Below are positions 16,723 through 26,376 of a stretch of DNA of 64,000 nt, piece after piece. The stretch's first letter is position 1. Every line of letters starts with the position of its first letter. The position numbers and the translations under genes are program-made. The DNA is from a virus. Where the stretch lies: IMG/VR virus record IMGVR_UViG_3300031578_009495, positions 30,314 to 94,313 of that record. One strand, 5' to 3'. The notes beneath the pieces are model-generated. The model ran no database searches. It saw only the letters and a list, made by a program, of their open reading frames with translations, and had not been told where the DNA came from.

Positions 16723-18267
16723 ATGACAACATATTCTCACGATACTGATGATTTAACTGTAGCAATGACGGCTGATAATGCTCCGTCGCCTAATGTAACT
16801 AGCGCTAGTTCTAAGTTAGGTGCTGCTTATGCTGCGTGGAAAGCTTTTATTCACGATATTACAAGTGAATGGATTGCAAATGGTTCGCCTACTGGATGGT
16901 TAAAATTTGACTTCGGGGCAGGCAACACCAAGACTGTAGGTAAATATACCTTATCTGCAATATCGCCTATGGGCGGAAACGCTCCAAATTGTCCTAAAAC
17001 TTGGACATTTGAGGGCTCAAATAACGACGTAGATTGGGATATTTTAGATACACAAACTGATGTTCCTGTTTGGGCCGAGCAGGAAATGCGGACATATTTC
17101 TTTAGCAATGCAACAGCATATCGTTATTATAGGATTAATGTTTCAGCGAGCCAAGGAGGAAATTATCTTACTATAGCCGAACTTGAATTAATGGAATGGG
17201 CTGCTGCCGAAACAACAACTTTTATAGATTTACTTACCGAAATTAAAGCCTCGGAAACCGTTCTTTATGATCTGTTTTCTTCTATTAAGGCAGGATCGCT
17301 AACCATACAAGATTTAAACTGCTTTATAGATGCTCTTGGCCAATCTCTTACTGATCTAAAATCAGATATAGCAGCAGACTATCTAACAGACTTTAAAAAC
17401 TTATCAACAGAAATATCTGCAAATGCACAAGAAGTACTTGATCTACTTACTGAGATAAAGGCCAGTAACCAAACTTTAATTGATTTAGATGTTGAGGTTG
17501 TAGCAAAAGCCCAGCAGACAGTAAATCTACTTTCCGAAATAAAAGCAAGTAGTTACTTTTTTTACAATTTAAACACAAATATTGCGGCTGATACTGGTTA
17601 TACCTATAGAAATTTATTAACAGAAATAAAAGCAGGGTGTTCTGCAAAATATAGTTTTACAACTGAATGGAATCCAAATAGATTTTTAAGTACCGAAATT
17701 GAAGCGAAAAAGCTACATGAGTTTAGCTTTAAGACTATGACAGGTGCTTCATATTCTGCAACCTCTCCGAAAATAGAACTACTTCCAAGTGCAGGGACTT
17801 ACCCCCTCCGAACTCTCTTTCTCGATTATACTGTTCTGGGAACCGAAAACATATATCCGATGGAGCTACACTGGGCAAGAGGGTTGTACGGTAAAGATGG
17901 GTTGAAGAATGCCAAAGTAAGAGCAGAGTATATAGATACTTCCTATCCAGGGGGTTGGGAAATTGTAACCGGAGACTGGCTATCTTGTTCCATAAACGGC
18001 GGTGATTATCAAACTGTGAATGCAACGCCATTAAACTTAGGAGAGATACTTTGTGATTCTCATTTAGATTTTGATTTAAAAGTGGTATGTAGGGATTGTG
18101 TTTTATCTCGGGGACTTGTGTTTTTTAAGCTTATATTCACTGGGGATTTTCAAGAATCTATATATGGAGATTCGATTGTCTATGGGGATGGGAGTAAATA
18201 CCATGTTGGCATTTACGATGATTATGAGTCTAATCCATTTGTATGCAGAATTTACATTGTCGAATAA
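16723..18267 (+). CDS. Tail fibre-like protein: discoidin (F5/8 type C) domain plus DLLTEI repeats
   Basis: 514 residues. Residues ~1-160 look like an F5/8 type C carbohydrate-binding domain (AAWKAFIHD, GWLKFDFG, KYTLSA, PKTWTFEGSNNDVDWDILD, YRYYRINVSAS). Residues ~165-310 contain about ten copies of the DLLTEIKAS-type repeat. The C-terminal ~200 residues form another beta-rich module with an Ig-like start. It probably binds host or environmental glycans. It is a member of the same repeat family as the two preceding genes. Confidence 0.7.
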   Translation: MTTYSHDTDDLTVAMTADNAPSPNVTSASSKLGAAYAAWKAFIHDITSEWIANGSPTGWLKFDFGAGNTKTVGKYTLSAISPMGGNAPNCPKTWTFEGSNNDVDWDILDTQTDVPVWAEQEMRTYFFSNATAYRYYRINVSASQGGNYLTIAELELMEWAAAETTTFIDLLTEIKASETVLYDLFSSIKAGSLTIQDLNCFIDALGQSLTDLKSDIAADYLTDFKNLSTEISANAQEVLDLLTEIKASNQTLIDLDVEVVAKAQQTVNLLSEIKASSYFFYNLNTNIAADTGYTYRNLLTEIKAGCSAKYSFTTEWNPNRFLSTEIEAKKLHEFSFKTMTGASYSATSPKIELLPSAGTYPLRTLFLDYTVLGTENIYPMELHWARGLYGKDGLKNAKVRAEYIDTSYPGGWEIVTGDWLSCSINGGDYQTVNATPLNLGEILCDSHLDFDLKVVCRDCVLSRGLVFFKLIFTGDFQESIYGDSIVYGDGSKYHVGIYDDYESNPFVCRIYIVE

Positions 18268-18282
18268 GCGAAAGGTTTAATT

Positions 18283-19041
18283 ATGCCGATTTATGATTTA
18301 ACATCTGACATATCCGCAATTTCCTGGAACATAGGTAACCTTAAGGTAGATAAAAGAACCACCTACAGTTTTATAAACCCGGAGAATAAGAAAGTACCGG
18401 AGACTTACCCTTTCAGTATTCTGCTTGAGGAGAAGCCCTATTCGGTAGCTGGGGTTTCTATAGCTGGCTTTACTGAAATATTAGTTCAGCCGACTGCTGG
18501 CCTTACCTTTTATGTGGATTATGAGGATTCAACAATCTACTTTGACTCTAGCGATGCTAGTAAATTAATTGAAATTTACTATATGGGCATGGGATCAGTG
18601 GTAAGTGCCAGCAATATAAACAAATTCTCTACTTTCCTGACTTCCGTGCGAGACTTCCTCTTATCCTTCAGTATAGAAGAAACCGACCCGGTAAGTACCA
18701 ATGTTGGTATGACCGGAGGCTATTTAAACAAAAGCACGTCTTTAGCATTAATTTCCGATAAAATCCTAAAATTTGGCCCAGCTCAGGAATACGTAACTAT
18801 AGCGATGACTGCGTTCTACTGGAAGAAGTTATTAATCTCTGTAAATACTGTGACCGAAGCAATTATAGTAACCGAAGGAACACAAGCAGCGACCCAAGCA
18901 TTAGCAGCTATCCCTGCGGTGCCAGCCTCCTGCAATCCGATTGCAATTCTATCAGTTCAAGATGACGGATCCGCGGGCGCAGGTACAATAAAAACAATCG
19001 CTTCTGCATATATTCAGGACGTAAGGATTTTAATCAAATGA
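18283..19041 (+). CDS. Tail appendage protein, paralogue 1
   Basis: 252 residues, beginning with one DLTSDISA unit of the neighbouring fibre repeat. Then comes a module (PETYPFSILLEEKPYSVAGVSIAGFTEI, FYVDYEDSTIYFDSS, IEIYYMGMGSVVSASNINKF) that recurs in the next gene. The last third contains a small Ala-rich insertion (GTQAATQALAAIPAVPAS). The stop overlaps the next start. The tandem pair suggests duplication of a fibre-attachment or adhesin protein. No known family recognised. Confidence 0.6.
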   Translation: MPIYDLTSDISAISWNIGNLKVDKRTTYSFINPENKKVPETYPFSILLEEKPYSVAGVSIAGFTEILVQPTAGLTFYVDYEDSTIYFDSSDASKLIEIYYMGMGSVVSASNINKFSTFLTSVRDFLLSFSIEETDPVSTNVGMTGGYLNKSTSLALISDKILKFGPAQEYVTIAMTAFYWKKLLISVNTVTEAIIVTEGTQAATQALAAIPAVPASCNPIAILSVQDDGSAGAGTIKTIASAYIQDVRILIK

Positions 19042-19739
19042 CAACCTTATCAGATACTAAATATCCTGCGCGCATTACGCCGGTTCTGATAACCGACGAA
19101 GACCACACCATTTCGACAGGAGTCCCATATGCCATTACATTAAAGGAAAAGCCAAGCGAAGACCATGCAATCACCATATCAGGGTATACCGAAGTCACGT
19201 CTATCCCTACCTCGGCAACAAACTTTTACGTTGATTTTGCCCGGTCAATTATTTATTTCCATTCAAGCAAAGCGGGGACTCAGGTGCTTGTAAGCTATTG
19301 GGGAACAGGCTCGCCCATAATAGCAGACGATGTAAACAGATTTGCTTCATTGCTTGATAATTTAAAATCAGCCCTATTTGCTTTCAGAGTAGAAGCACTA
19401 TCCGGATGCAGGGTTAGAATATATGGCGGAAGGTTTATTTCCGGTACCACGGTATATGAAAAAAAAGAACTGTTTATGAACTTTGGCGTGAATGGTAATT
19501 TCCAGATAAATTTTAATTTTACTGGATTTTTTAAAAAATTGTTGATAGGGATAAATTTAGATACTAACCTCGTAGATATTGTTGAAGGAGATGAGGCACC
19601 TAAGTACGATGCAACCGTGATACCGTCTTTTACATCCATATTTAAGCCGGTTGCGATAGTGACGGTAGAGGAAAGTGGTGGGTCTGTGGCGGATATAACT
19701 CAATCTGATATAATTGTGATTAGGAATTCTTTTATTTAA
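19038..19739 (+). CDS. Tail appendage protein, paralogue 2
   Basis: 233 residues, similar in layout to the protein just upstream: TGVPYAITLKEKPSEDHAITISGYTEV, FYVDFARSIIYFHSSK, VLVSYWGTGSPIIADDVNRF, then FFKKLLIGIN and KPVAIVTVEESGG. It is translationally coupled (ATGA overlap). It is likely a co-assembling homologue of the preceding protein. Confidence 0.6.
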   Translation: MTTLSDTKYPARITPVLITDEDHTISTGVPYAITLKEKPSEDHAITISGYTEVTSIPTSATNFYVDFARSIIYFHSSKAGTQVLVSYWGTGSPIIADDVNRFASLLDNLKSALFAFRVEALSGCRVRIYGGRFISGTTVYEKKELFMNFGVNGNFQINFNFTGFFKKLLIGINLDTNLVDIVEGDEAPKYDATVIPSFTSIFKPVAIVTVEESGGSVADITQSDIIVIRNSFI

Positions 19740-19749
19740 TGGAGAAATT

Positions 19750-20484
19750 GTGCAAGACATAGATATTTCTATAATTTGTTCTATCTGGAATAGGCCAAAG
19801 TTTCTTATCGACGCATTACAAAGTATAGTCGATCAAGACTATGAAGGTAAAACCCAGGTAATCCTTTGTGACGATGGTTTGCTTGATGAAACGACAAAAG
19901 TAATTGAACATTATCAATCCAAGTTTGACCAATTTGATGTAATTAGAGAAAGCCCGGAACCAGAGGAACGAATAAAAACATCACGCCTGGCAATTATGAT
20001 CAACAAAGCACTTCCTTTATGTGTAGGAAAATATATAAGCTATCTTCCCGATGATGACCTTTATAAGCCTGAAAGAAACAGACTTATGATAGAATTTCTT
20101 GATAAAAAACCGGATGTCTTCTTTGCGTATCACTGGATAAAAATGATTACAATATCGCAAGATAAAGCTGTTGTCGGAGATACCGTTGACCTTTGCGATC
20201 CATGGGATGAGGCCACGAAGTACTGGATTAAGAATATATACAACAGAATAGATCATTCCACTATATTTCACAGAAACCTATTTGCAGACAATATCCTTTG
20301 GAATGAAAGCTCTGAATACAAGCGCTGCCAAGACTGGGGTTTTATTAAACGAATTATAGAAAAAGACTTAAAAATTGATTGCTTGGAAAAACACCTGGCA
20401 ATAGGAAGAAAGATATCTGGGCAGTCGCTTAACAGGGATGGGGATCAAATGATTGCAAATATGATAGCAAGGGGGCATGGATGA
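19750..20484 (+). CDS. GT2 family glycosyltransferase
   Basis: 244 residues starting at a GTG with GGAG 6 nt upstream. GT2 features are ISIICSIWNRPKFLIDALQSI at the N-terminus, CDDG as part of the nucleotide-sugar site, ISYLPDDD as the DxD metal motif and CQDWGFIKR as the acceptor-side ED-like motif. It overlaps the next glycosyltransferase gene by four bases, forming a two-gene unit within the tail module. It may glycosylate fibres or host receptors. Confidence 0.85.
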   Translation: MQDIDISIICSIWNRPKFLIDALQSIVDQDYEGKTQVILCDDGLLDETTKVIEHYQSKFDQFDVIRESPEPEERIKTSRLAIMINKALPLCVGKYISYLPDDDLYKPERNRLMIEFLDKKPDVFFAYHWIKMITISQDKAVVGDTVDLCDPWDEATKYWIKNIYNRIDHSTIFHRNLFADNILWNESSEYKRCQDWGFIKRIIEKDLKIDCLEKHLAIGRKISGQSLNRDGDQMIANMIARGHG

Positions 20485-21488
20485 CAGCAGCAAGAAAAAA
20501 AAGAATATATTATGTGAGTCCGAATAGTGGTGGTATATCGTATTACAGATGCACGATGCCGGCATATTATCTTAATCGGGCAGGACTCGCGGAAACCGCT
20601 GTTGATTTTGGTAGATTTCAAAAAGAATTCGTGGATTGGGCTGATGTGATAGTTGTACAAAGGGTGCTTGGCAAAGGAATCCAGCACCTAATTCATTATT
20701 GCCACATGCGAGGTAAGAAGGTTGTTTTTGAAATAGACGATAATGTTTGGCAGTTTCCAGATAGTCCGGAATACCAGGACGCCCAGGCAAAGGATGTTCC
20801 AGCCCAAACAACCGACATAATAGATCGCTGTGATGCCGTAACTGTTTCGACACAGGCCATTGCCAACGAAATAGAGAAGACCTCTAAAACACCTGTAACA
20901 GTTATTCCTAATGCCCTTGATTTCGAGCAATGGAAACAACTTGATATAAGGCATGAACATTTTCTTGTTGGCTGGGCCGGTGGCCACTATCATGTACAGG
21001 ATCTTGAAATGATTGTACCGGGATTAAAAAAGATCATTGAACAAAACCAAAAGACTACGCTTGTCTTTCTTGGATGCTGCCCGATGCAATTATTAATTGA
21101 TCATCCGGATAAAGTATTTATGCAGGAATTTGTAAGCGTAGAAATGTTTCCAAAGACCATGTCTGTAATGAAATTTGATATAGGGCTGGCACCGCTTTAT
21201 GAAACCGAATTTGCAAAATCACGATCAAATATCAGATTATTGCAATATAGTGCATTGCAAATTCCATCAGTGGTCAGTTATTATGGGGAATATGGCAAGG
21301 CTATTGATGATGGGTTTCCGGCGGTTTCTGTCACGAAAGATGGAAGTTGGGCAGAGGCTGTACAGTGGTATATTGATAATCCAGAACAAAGGATAGAAAT
21401 AGGAAAAAAGGCTAAAGAATATGTGGCTGAACGATATGATATTAAAAATAATGTTCGTAATTGGAACGATGTATATAACTATTTGTAA
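20481..21488 (+). CDS. GT-B fold glycosyltransferase (GT4/group 1-like)
   Basis: 335 residues. The N-terminal Rossmann-like half includes SGGISYYRCTMPAYYLNRAG and VVFEIDDNVW. The C-terminal half has VIPNALD, the G-W-A-G-G-H nucleotide-sugar motif, GLAPLYETEFAKSRSNIRLLQYSA (the region that usually carries E-x7-E) and a final DGSWAEAV...YVAERYD helix. Translationally coupled to the GT2 gene upstream. Confidence 0.85.
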   Translation: MTAARKKRIYYVSPNSGGISYYRCTMPAYYLNRAGLAETAVDFGRFQKEFVDWADVIVVQRVLGKGIQHLIHYCHMRGKKVVFEIDDNVWQFPDSPEYQDAQAKDVPAQTTDIIDRCDAVTVSTQAIANEIEKTSKTPVTVIPNALDFEQWKQLDIRHEHFLVGWAGGHYHVQDLEMIVPGLKKIIEQNQKTTLVFLGCCPMQLLIDHPDKVFMQEFVSVEMFPKTMSVMKFDIGLAPLYETEFAKSRSNIRLLQYSALQIPSVVSYYGEYGKAIDDGFPAVSVTKDGSWAEAVQWYIDNPEQRIEIGKKAKEYVAERYDIKNNVRNWNDVYNYL

Positions 21489-21505
21489 TAAAGGAGAATT
21501 GGGCC

Positions 21506-23932
21506 ATGCCGACATATAGAAACGATTGTGATGAAATTTTAGTCATTCACGGTGAAACATTCCAGCCAGGTGAAGATCAAGCCATTGGATGGTACATAAC
21601 AAATCCGTGCTTAACCTTAGTGTCTGATGACCCACCGGCTGCTTTTTTTGGTAAAAATAATATGTTTGCAACATCTGCGCCTACTGTTAATGATGACTTG
21701 GGAGGCGGATATAATGTTGGAAGTATGTGGATTGATCGCACCGCAGATAAAGTCTATACTTGCGTTGATGAAACAATAGGTGCTGCTGTATGGGAACAAA
21801 CTGGCGGAACTGGAGCAGACGACCAAACTGCCGCTGAAGTACCATTCACTCCCGCTGGCGATATAGTCGAAACAGATACCCAGGGGGCAGTAGTTGGGGT
21901 TGACGCAAGAAAAATTCCCCACGCAGATTTTACCGCAGCAGACGAAGTGATGGTGGGAACGGGGGCAGGAACTCATGGTCAAGTAACTCTTGGCGCAAGT
22001 CAATTTCTCGCCAAGAAAGCAGCAGGGGCAGTTACAAATATAACAGCGGCTGAAGCTCGTACAATTTTAAACGTTGAAGATGGGGCTGAGGCGAATAATA
22101 TTAGTGATGTTGATGCAACAGATTTGACAGATGGTGGAGACACGACACTCCATGATCACGATGGGATAAGTGAAAATACAGCGGCAAGGCATACTCAAGG
22201 AACAGATATAGCATTAGGAGCTGTTGCTGCTAAAAATCCGCCTATTGATGCTGACAAAGCATTGTATCGAGATAGTACGGTTACTGATGCTTTGGTAACT
22301 TCAACATGGACGCAAATAAAAGCCTTTCTGAAGACTTATTTCGATTCTTTATATTCTGCAATATCACACAAAGACACTCATGATCCGGAAGATGGTGGAG
22401 ATAAACTTGATACAGCAACTGCTTCAGAAATAGCGGGTGTTCAGGCGGCAGCAGTAGGTACTTCACATTCTCTTGCCCGAGCAGATCATGTACATGCTAT
22501 AAATCATGGTATTACAGACAATCACTTATTGACTGTTGACCAGGCAGACGCAGCTGATGACGAGTATGCAAGGTTTACAACTAGTGGTATTGAAAGTAGG
22601 AGTGTTGCAGAGACTAAGACCGATATGGGATATATGACTGACCTTGTCGATGATACTACCCCTCAACTCGGTGGTGATTTGGATGCACAGGGTAACTACG
22701 CAGTAGGATTACAGAACATCCCTGACCTTGCGGCGAAGGGGCCTGGTTTTTGGTTTGATGGGGTGAATGATTATATAGATTATGGAAATAAGCCAAATTT
22801 AGCTTTTGAAAGTAATCAGGCATTATCTATGGTGGCAATATTAAAGCTAAATCCTGGCGCTCTTAAGACTACGGGAGACATTATTTCTAAAGGAAACCAG
22901 AATACCCCATATCAAGGTTATGCTATTAGTGTTACTATTGCAGGGAATTTAACGGTAGCATTAATTAACACTGTCGATACGAATAATTTAAGAACACAGT
23001 CATTAAGAGCAATAAATGACGGCATGCATCATTGTGTTGGTGTAACATATAATGGTAGTTTAGATTCTACTGGAGTGAGTATGTATATTGATGGAGACTT
23101 AACGCCTCAAACCGTATTGTTCAATAACCTGTCAGGGAGTCTACTGACAGCATTTCCTTTCAATGTAGGTGCACGCAATAGTGTGGAAAAATACAGTTAT
23201 GGTTCAGGAGCTATATATAAATGTTTACTTTTTAATTTAGTTCTGACTGAAACTGAAGTAAAAGCCTTTTCATCCGGTGCTCCGGTGCCGTTCAAATATA
23301 TTGGGGCCTCACAAACAGCCCTAACAAGCGGTACTCTGATTGTAGGCAAACAATACATCATAGACACATTTGTTGCAGGGGATAATTTTGTTAATGTGGG
23401 TGGTACAAACGTTACTGGTAATACTTTTGTTGCAACCGGTATAACCCCTACAACCTGGACAAATTCAAGTTCATTGAGGCGAATAGGCGCAGTCCTCCAA
23501 CTTGAGAATGACTCTATTATGAACGGTCAGTGGTTGAATAAGAACCCAAATTTACCATTAGTTTCTGGAACAGTAAACGGAGCATTAACTACCAACTTAC
23601 CAACAAATCATAAAGAGCAGTTTATTCAATTAGTGAACATGACGGATGATACAGCTTGGCTTTCAGTAGTGCCGGCAAACTATATTTTAAATTATATTGT
23701 CTTTGAGGGAACAAACGCAAACGCTTGTATTGTAGATTTAGGAACAACCACTGGAAATTCTGATGTTTTTTCTCAACAAACAATAGTGGCAAATGGATTT
23801 ACGACCGTAGTCCTGAATAAATTTTTTAGCAAAACCACTGCGCAGAGCTTGTACCTTTCAGATGACGGAGTAGGGGTATGGAACGGAGCTAGCGTGTTAG
23901 CTACTTTGTATATGTCAAAAATTAGAGGATAA
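21506..23932 (+). CDS. Large tail fibre with LamG/concanavalin-like domain
   Basis: 808 residues. The N-terminal ~80 residues may be the virion-anchoring domain. Residues ~80-420 are low in aromatic residues and rich in Ala, Asp, Gly and Thr with short repeated motifs (ADEVMVGTGAGTHGQVTLG, EDGAEANNISDVDATDLTDGGDTTLHDH), typical of phage fibre shafts. Residues ~410-590 form a LamG/laminin-like carbohydrate-binding domain (FWFDGVNDYIDYGN, GMHHCVGVTYNG, MYIDGDL). The last ~200 residues may be the tip or trimerisation domain. Strong ribosome site (AAAGGAGAA). Confidence 0.8.
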   Translation: MPTYRNDCDEILVIHGETFQPGEDQAIGWYITNPCLTLVSDDPPAAFFGKNNMFATSAPTVNDDLGGGYNVGSMWIDRTADKVYTCVDETIGAAVWEQTGGTGADDQTAAEVPFTPAGDIVETDTQGAVVGVDARKIPHADFTAADEVMVGTGAGTHGQVTLGASQFLAKKAAGAVTNITAAEARTILNVEDGAEANNISDVDATDLTDGGDTTLHDHDGISENTAARHTQGTDIALGAVAAKNPPIDADKALYRDSTVTDALVTSTWTQIKAFLKTYFDSLYSAISHKDTHDPEDGGDKLDTATASEIAGVQAAAVGTSHSLARADHVHAINHGITDNHLLTVDQADAADDEYARFTTSGIESRSVAETKTDMGYMTDLVDDTTPQLGGDLDAQGNYAVGLQNIPDLAAKGPGFWFDGVNDYIDYGNKPNLAFESNQALSMVAILKLNPGALKTTGDIISKGNQNTPYQGYAISVTIAGNLTVALINTVDTNNLRTQSLRAINDGMHHCVGVTYNGSLDSTGVSMYIDGDLTPQTVLFNNLSGSLLTAFPFNVGARNSVEKYSYGSGAIYKCLLFNLVLTETEVKAFSSGAPVPFKYIGASQTALTSGTLIVGKQYIIDTFVAGDNFVNVGGTNVTGNTFVATGITPTTWTNSSSLRRIGAVLQLENDSIMNGQWLNKNPNLPLVSGTVNGALTTNLPTNHKEQFIQLVNMTDDTAWLSVVPANYILNYIVFEGTNANACIVDLGTTTGNSDVFSQQTIVANGFTTVVLNKFFSKTTAQSLYLSDDGVGVWNGASVLATLYMSKIRG

Positions 23933-23934
23933 TT

Positions 23935-24552
23935 ATGGTTAAAATAAATGCACCTTATGGAAGATTGACAGTAATAAAAGATGCTGGACGAACATCATAT
24001 GGACGTAGACAATTTGAATGTTTATGTTCATGTGGCAATACCATTATAGCTGAGTCATCAAATATAGAACGAGGTCATACTTCAAGTTGTGGATGTCTTA
24101 GAGACGAACTACAATTTAAACACGGCATGTCACAATCAAAAGAGTTTATGATTTGGGCTTCTATGCGTGCCAGATGCAATAATAAAAATAGTCAAAATTA
24201 TAAGTTTTACGGGGCACGTGGTATTAAGGTTTGCGGGCGATGGGATAAATCTTTTAAAGCATTTTATGAAGACATGGGTTCTAAGCCTGATGGGCATTCA
24301 ATTAATAGAGTAAATAATGATGGAAATTACGAACCTTCAAATTGTGAGTGGTCAACTGCAAAAAATCAAATGAATAATATGCAAGGGAATCATAATATAA
24401 CATTTAAGGGTATTACGAAAACCCTTACTGAATGGTCTGAAAAATTTGGCTTAAAATCTCCAACAGTAAGGCGAAGATTAAAAAAAGGATGGTCGGTAGC
24501 AAACGCTTTAACTATGCCATTGCGTCCAGGGAGGGCTTTAAAAAATGCCTGA
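23935..24552 (+). CDS. HNH-like homing endonuclease-type protein
   Basis: 205 residues. The N-terminal region (YGRLTVI, CLCSCGN, SSCGCLRDE) is a CxC...CGC zinc-binding segment. The middle carries the widely spread phage signature IWASMRARCNN, YGARGIKVCGRW, FYEDMGSKPDGHSINRVNNDGNYEPSNCEW, an HNH-like core. The C-terminus has a helix-turn-helix-like tail (LTEWSEKFGLKSPTVRRRLKKGW). Such genes behave as free-standing homing endonucleases. It sits between fibre genes with 2-8 bp spacing, as expected of a recent insertion. Confidence 0.7.
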   Translation: MVKINAPYGRLTVIKDAGRTSYGRRQFECLCSCGNTIIAESSNIERGHTSSCGCLRDELQFKHGMSQSKEFMIWASMRARCNNKNSQNYKFYGARGIKVCGRWDKSFKAFYEDMGSKPDGHSINRVNNDGNYEPSNCEWSTAKNQMNNMQGNHNITFKGITKTLTEWSEKFGLKSPTVRRRLKKGWSVANALTMPLRPGRALKNA

Positions 24553-24829
24553 AAAAGAACAAGCAACTTCAACAGTAGAAAAGCCGGTCAAAGCAGGCTA
24601 TAAAGTCCTGACAAAACCAGTTTCAAAAGTGGAAATCAAAGCAAGATTAACTGATGTGAATAATACACCATATTATGTGTATGACTTATTCAATGAAAAT
24701 GGTATTTGCATGGCTTTGAATAGATATGTTCTTACTGATAATAGAGCAGAACAGCCATTTAGTGCACTTACACAAGAAGAGGAGAATATCCTTAATCCAC
24801 CATATATAGCACCGGAGGAGACGATATAA
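24545..24829 (+). CDS. Small tail-region protein
   Basis: 94 residues; starts inside the end of the HNH-like gene and ends one base into the next gene (TAATG). It has an acidic Gln/Glu-rich C-terminus. No family recognised. It probably belonged to the fibre operon before the HNH-like gene was inserted. Confidence 0.6.
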   Translation: MPEKEQATSTVEKPVKAGYKVLTKPVSKVEIKARLTDVNNTPYYVYDLFNENGICMALNRYVLTDNRAEQPFSALTQEEENILNPPYIAPEETI

Positions 24830-25440
24830 TGTCATTCGTGAATGGGATATTTGACTGGGTAACTACTAAGAAATTGTGGTTACTTAGTGAAACACTTGAA
24901 GGCACACTTAAACCTGGAATGATTGAGTATAGTGATGGCAAATTCTATCTCACATCAGCAAATAGGCGTGTGATATCCCGTGCAAGTGATTCACTTATAA
25001 TACCTGTTACAGTAGCAGATACAACAGACGAAACAACCGTATGGACTGGCATACTGGCAGCGAATACACTCTTGCCATACAAGGTATTAAGAGTAACCGC
25101 AAGTGGTAAATTCAGCACTGCAAATGCAAACGATAAGCTGACAATTCGGTTGAAGTTGGATAGTACGGTATTGCTTGAACTGGAATCCACAGCAGGTGTA
25201 GTATCTGATGCTCCTGGCCATATGAGTGCTTACGGAACAGTTAGGACGATAGGAGTTTCAGGAACTATCGCATCACACGGTGAATTGGCATTAGCTGCGA
25301 AATCCACACATGCTAATACTAGCAGCACAGTAGTGAACACAACAGCAGCAAATAATCTGGTCATAACTGCACAATGGAGCAATGCTTTGGCTGGTAACAC
25401 ATTCACATTCGACCAAGGATTCTTGGAAGTGATGAATTAA
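24829..25440 (+). CDS. Putative structural protein
   Basis: 203 residues, Thr/Ser/Ala-rich and probably beta-rich, with segments such as DTTDETTVWTGILAANTLLPYKVLRV and LTIRLKLDSTVLLELES found in phage appendage proteins. Coupled to the previous gene by a one-base overlap, with GGAGGAG upstream. Last clear structural gene before the small membrane/lysis genes. Confidence 0.6.
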   Translation: MSFVNGIFDWVTTKKLWLLSETLEGTLKPGMIEYSDGKFYLTSANRRVISRASDSLIIPVTVADTTDETTVWTGILAANTLLPYKVLRVTASGKFSTANANDKLTIRLKLDSTVLLELESTAGVVSDAPGHMSAYGTVRTIGVSGTIASHGELALAAKSTHANTSSTVVNTTAANNLVITAQWSNALAGNTFTFDQGFLEVMN

Positions 25441-25460
25441 GACAGAACCACGGAGATATC

Positions 25461-25550
25461 ATGGCAAGACAATTCAGAAGAAGCGATGATGATGATTTGA
25501 GGCTGTTGGATGTTTTAGACGAGCGCATAGAAAACATGAGCAGGTTATAA
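25461..25550 (+). CDS. Possible 29-residue peptide
   Basis: ATG at 25461 behind CGGAGATATC; encodes a charged peptide (MARQFRRSDDDDLRLL...). It fills the gap between two genes. Short, so only moderately supported. Confidence 0.4.
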   Translation: MARQFRRSDDDDLRLLDVLDERIENMSRL

Positions 25551-25554
25551 TATT

Positions 25555-25845
25555 TTGAAATTTACATTAGAAAAAATTGATCTATCAAAGATTAAAGACC
25601 TTTATTTTTTGCGTGGGTACCAATGCGATGATGAAGCTTATTGTGTTAGCGCAATATTAAGGGTAAACCACAAAAACGAATTGGATGCATCATTATTGCA
25701 TTCAAATAAGTTATTGAGTGTCTCAGACGCAAAAAACTTAATAAAATATCTTAAAAACATGGGCATGAAAGTAACGGCTGAAGTACTAAAAACGGATTTC
25801 GATAGGTTTTATTCGAAGAATTCATTTAAAAAGATTAGTTTTTAG
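25555..25845 (+). CDS. Hypothetical small protein (TTG start)
   Basis: 96 residues, Lys/Leu-rich, probably helical (VSDAKNLIKYLKNMGMKVTAEVLKTDFDRFY). It starts at TTG with a weak ribosome site and ends 8 bp before the next gene. No family recognised. Confidence 0.5.
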   Translation: MKFTLEKIDLSKIKDLYFLRGYQCDDEAYCVSAILRVNHKNELDASLLHSNKLLSVSDAKNLIKYLKNMGMKVTAEVLKTDFDRFYSKNSFKKISF

Positions 25846-25853
25846 GGGATATT

Positions 25854-26195
25854 GTGGAGACTATTAACGTAATTGACTGGAAGATGGTAACGGCAATAGC
25901 AACCCTTTTGGTAATACAGGGTAGTATTCTCCTTGCCGCTGCGAAATCTATTTTTATTACAAGAAGAGGGCTGTATGACCAACAAGGGATTACAAATTTT
26001 GTAACGAGGATTGAATGTGAAAAGCATAAGGCTGAAATAGCAGCACAAAGAGTTGAGTTAGATAGGAGAAAAGATTTGACAACTCGTATGATGTGTGTAA
26101 AAATGGACGAATTAAAAAAAGAAATGTTTGAAATAATAAAAAAATTAGACGTTTATATTGCGAGCCAAAAACATGAAAAACATGACCGTACGTGA
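25854..26195 (+). CDS. Small membrane-anchored coiled-coil protein near lysis genes
   Basis: 113 residues from a GTG start behind AGGGGAT. One hydrophobic segment at ~10-32 (VTAIATLLVIQGSILLAAAKSIFI) is followed by a long charged helix (CEKHKAEIAAQRVELDRR...KMDELKKEMFEIIKKLDVY). The topology resembles inner-membrane spanins or holin accessory proteins; with the lipoprotein at 26561 it could form a two-component spanin. This is inference from topology and position only. Confidence 0.55.
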   Translation: METINVIDWKMVTAIATLLVIQGSILLAAAKSIFITRRGLYDQQGITNFVTRIECEKHKAEIAAQRVELDRRKDLTTRMMCVKMDELKKEMFEIIKKLDVYIASQKHEKHDRT

Positions 26196-26376
26196 ACTTA
26201 AAGAAAAACTTGAAAACGTCCCTGATGATGCTGTAGTGTATTATCAGCGGATTGAGGATCACTACTTCGATTGCGGCTGGAAAACTACCGAGATTGAAAC
26301 AAGCGACTACATAAAAGCGTTTACCGCAAAATACCATGAAGATAGTAATGCTTTTGTCGTGAATGCGCATTATTGA
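26173..26376 (+). CDS. Small acidic phage protein
   Basis: 67 residues from ATG 26173 (alternatives at 26158 TTG and 26185 ATG). The start MTVRELKEKLENVPDDAVVYY is a motif common in uncharacterised phage and prophage proteins. It overlaps the end of the membrane protein upstream. Function unknown. Confidence 0.6.
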   Translation: MKNMTVRELKEKLENVPDDAVVYYQRIEDHYFDCGWKTTEIETSDYIKAFTAKYHEDSNAFVVNAHY

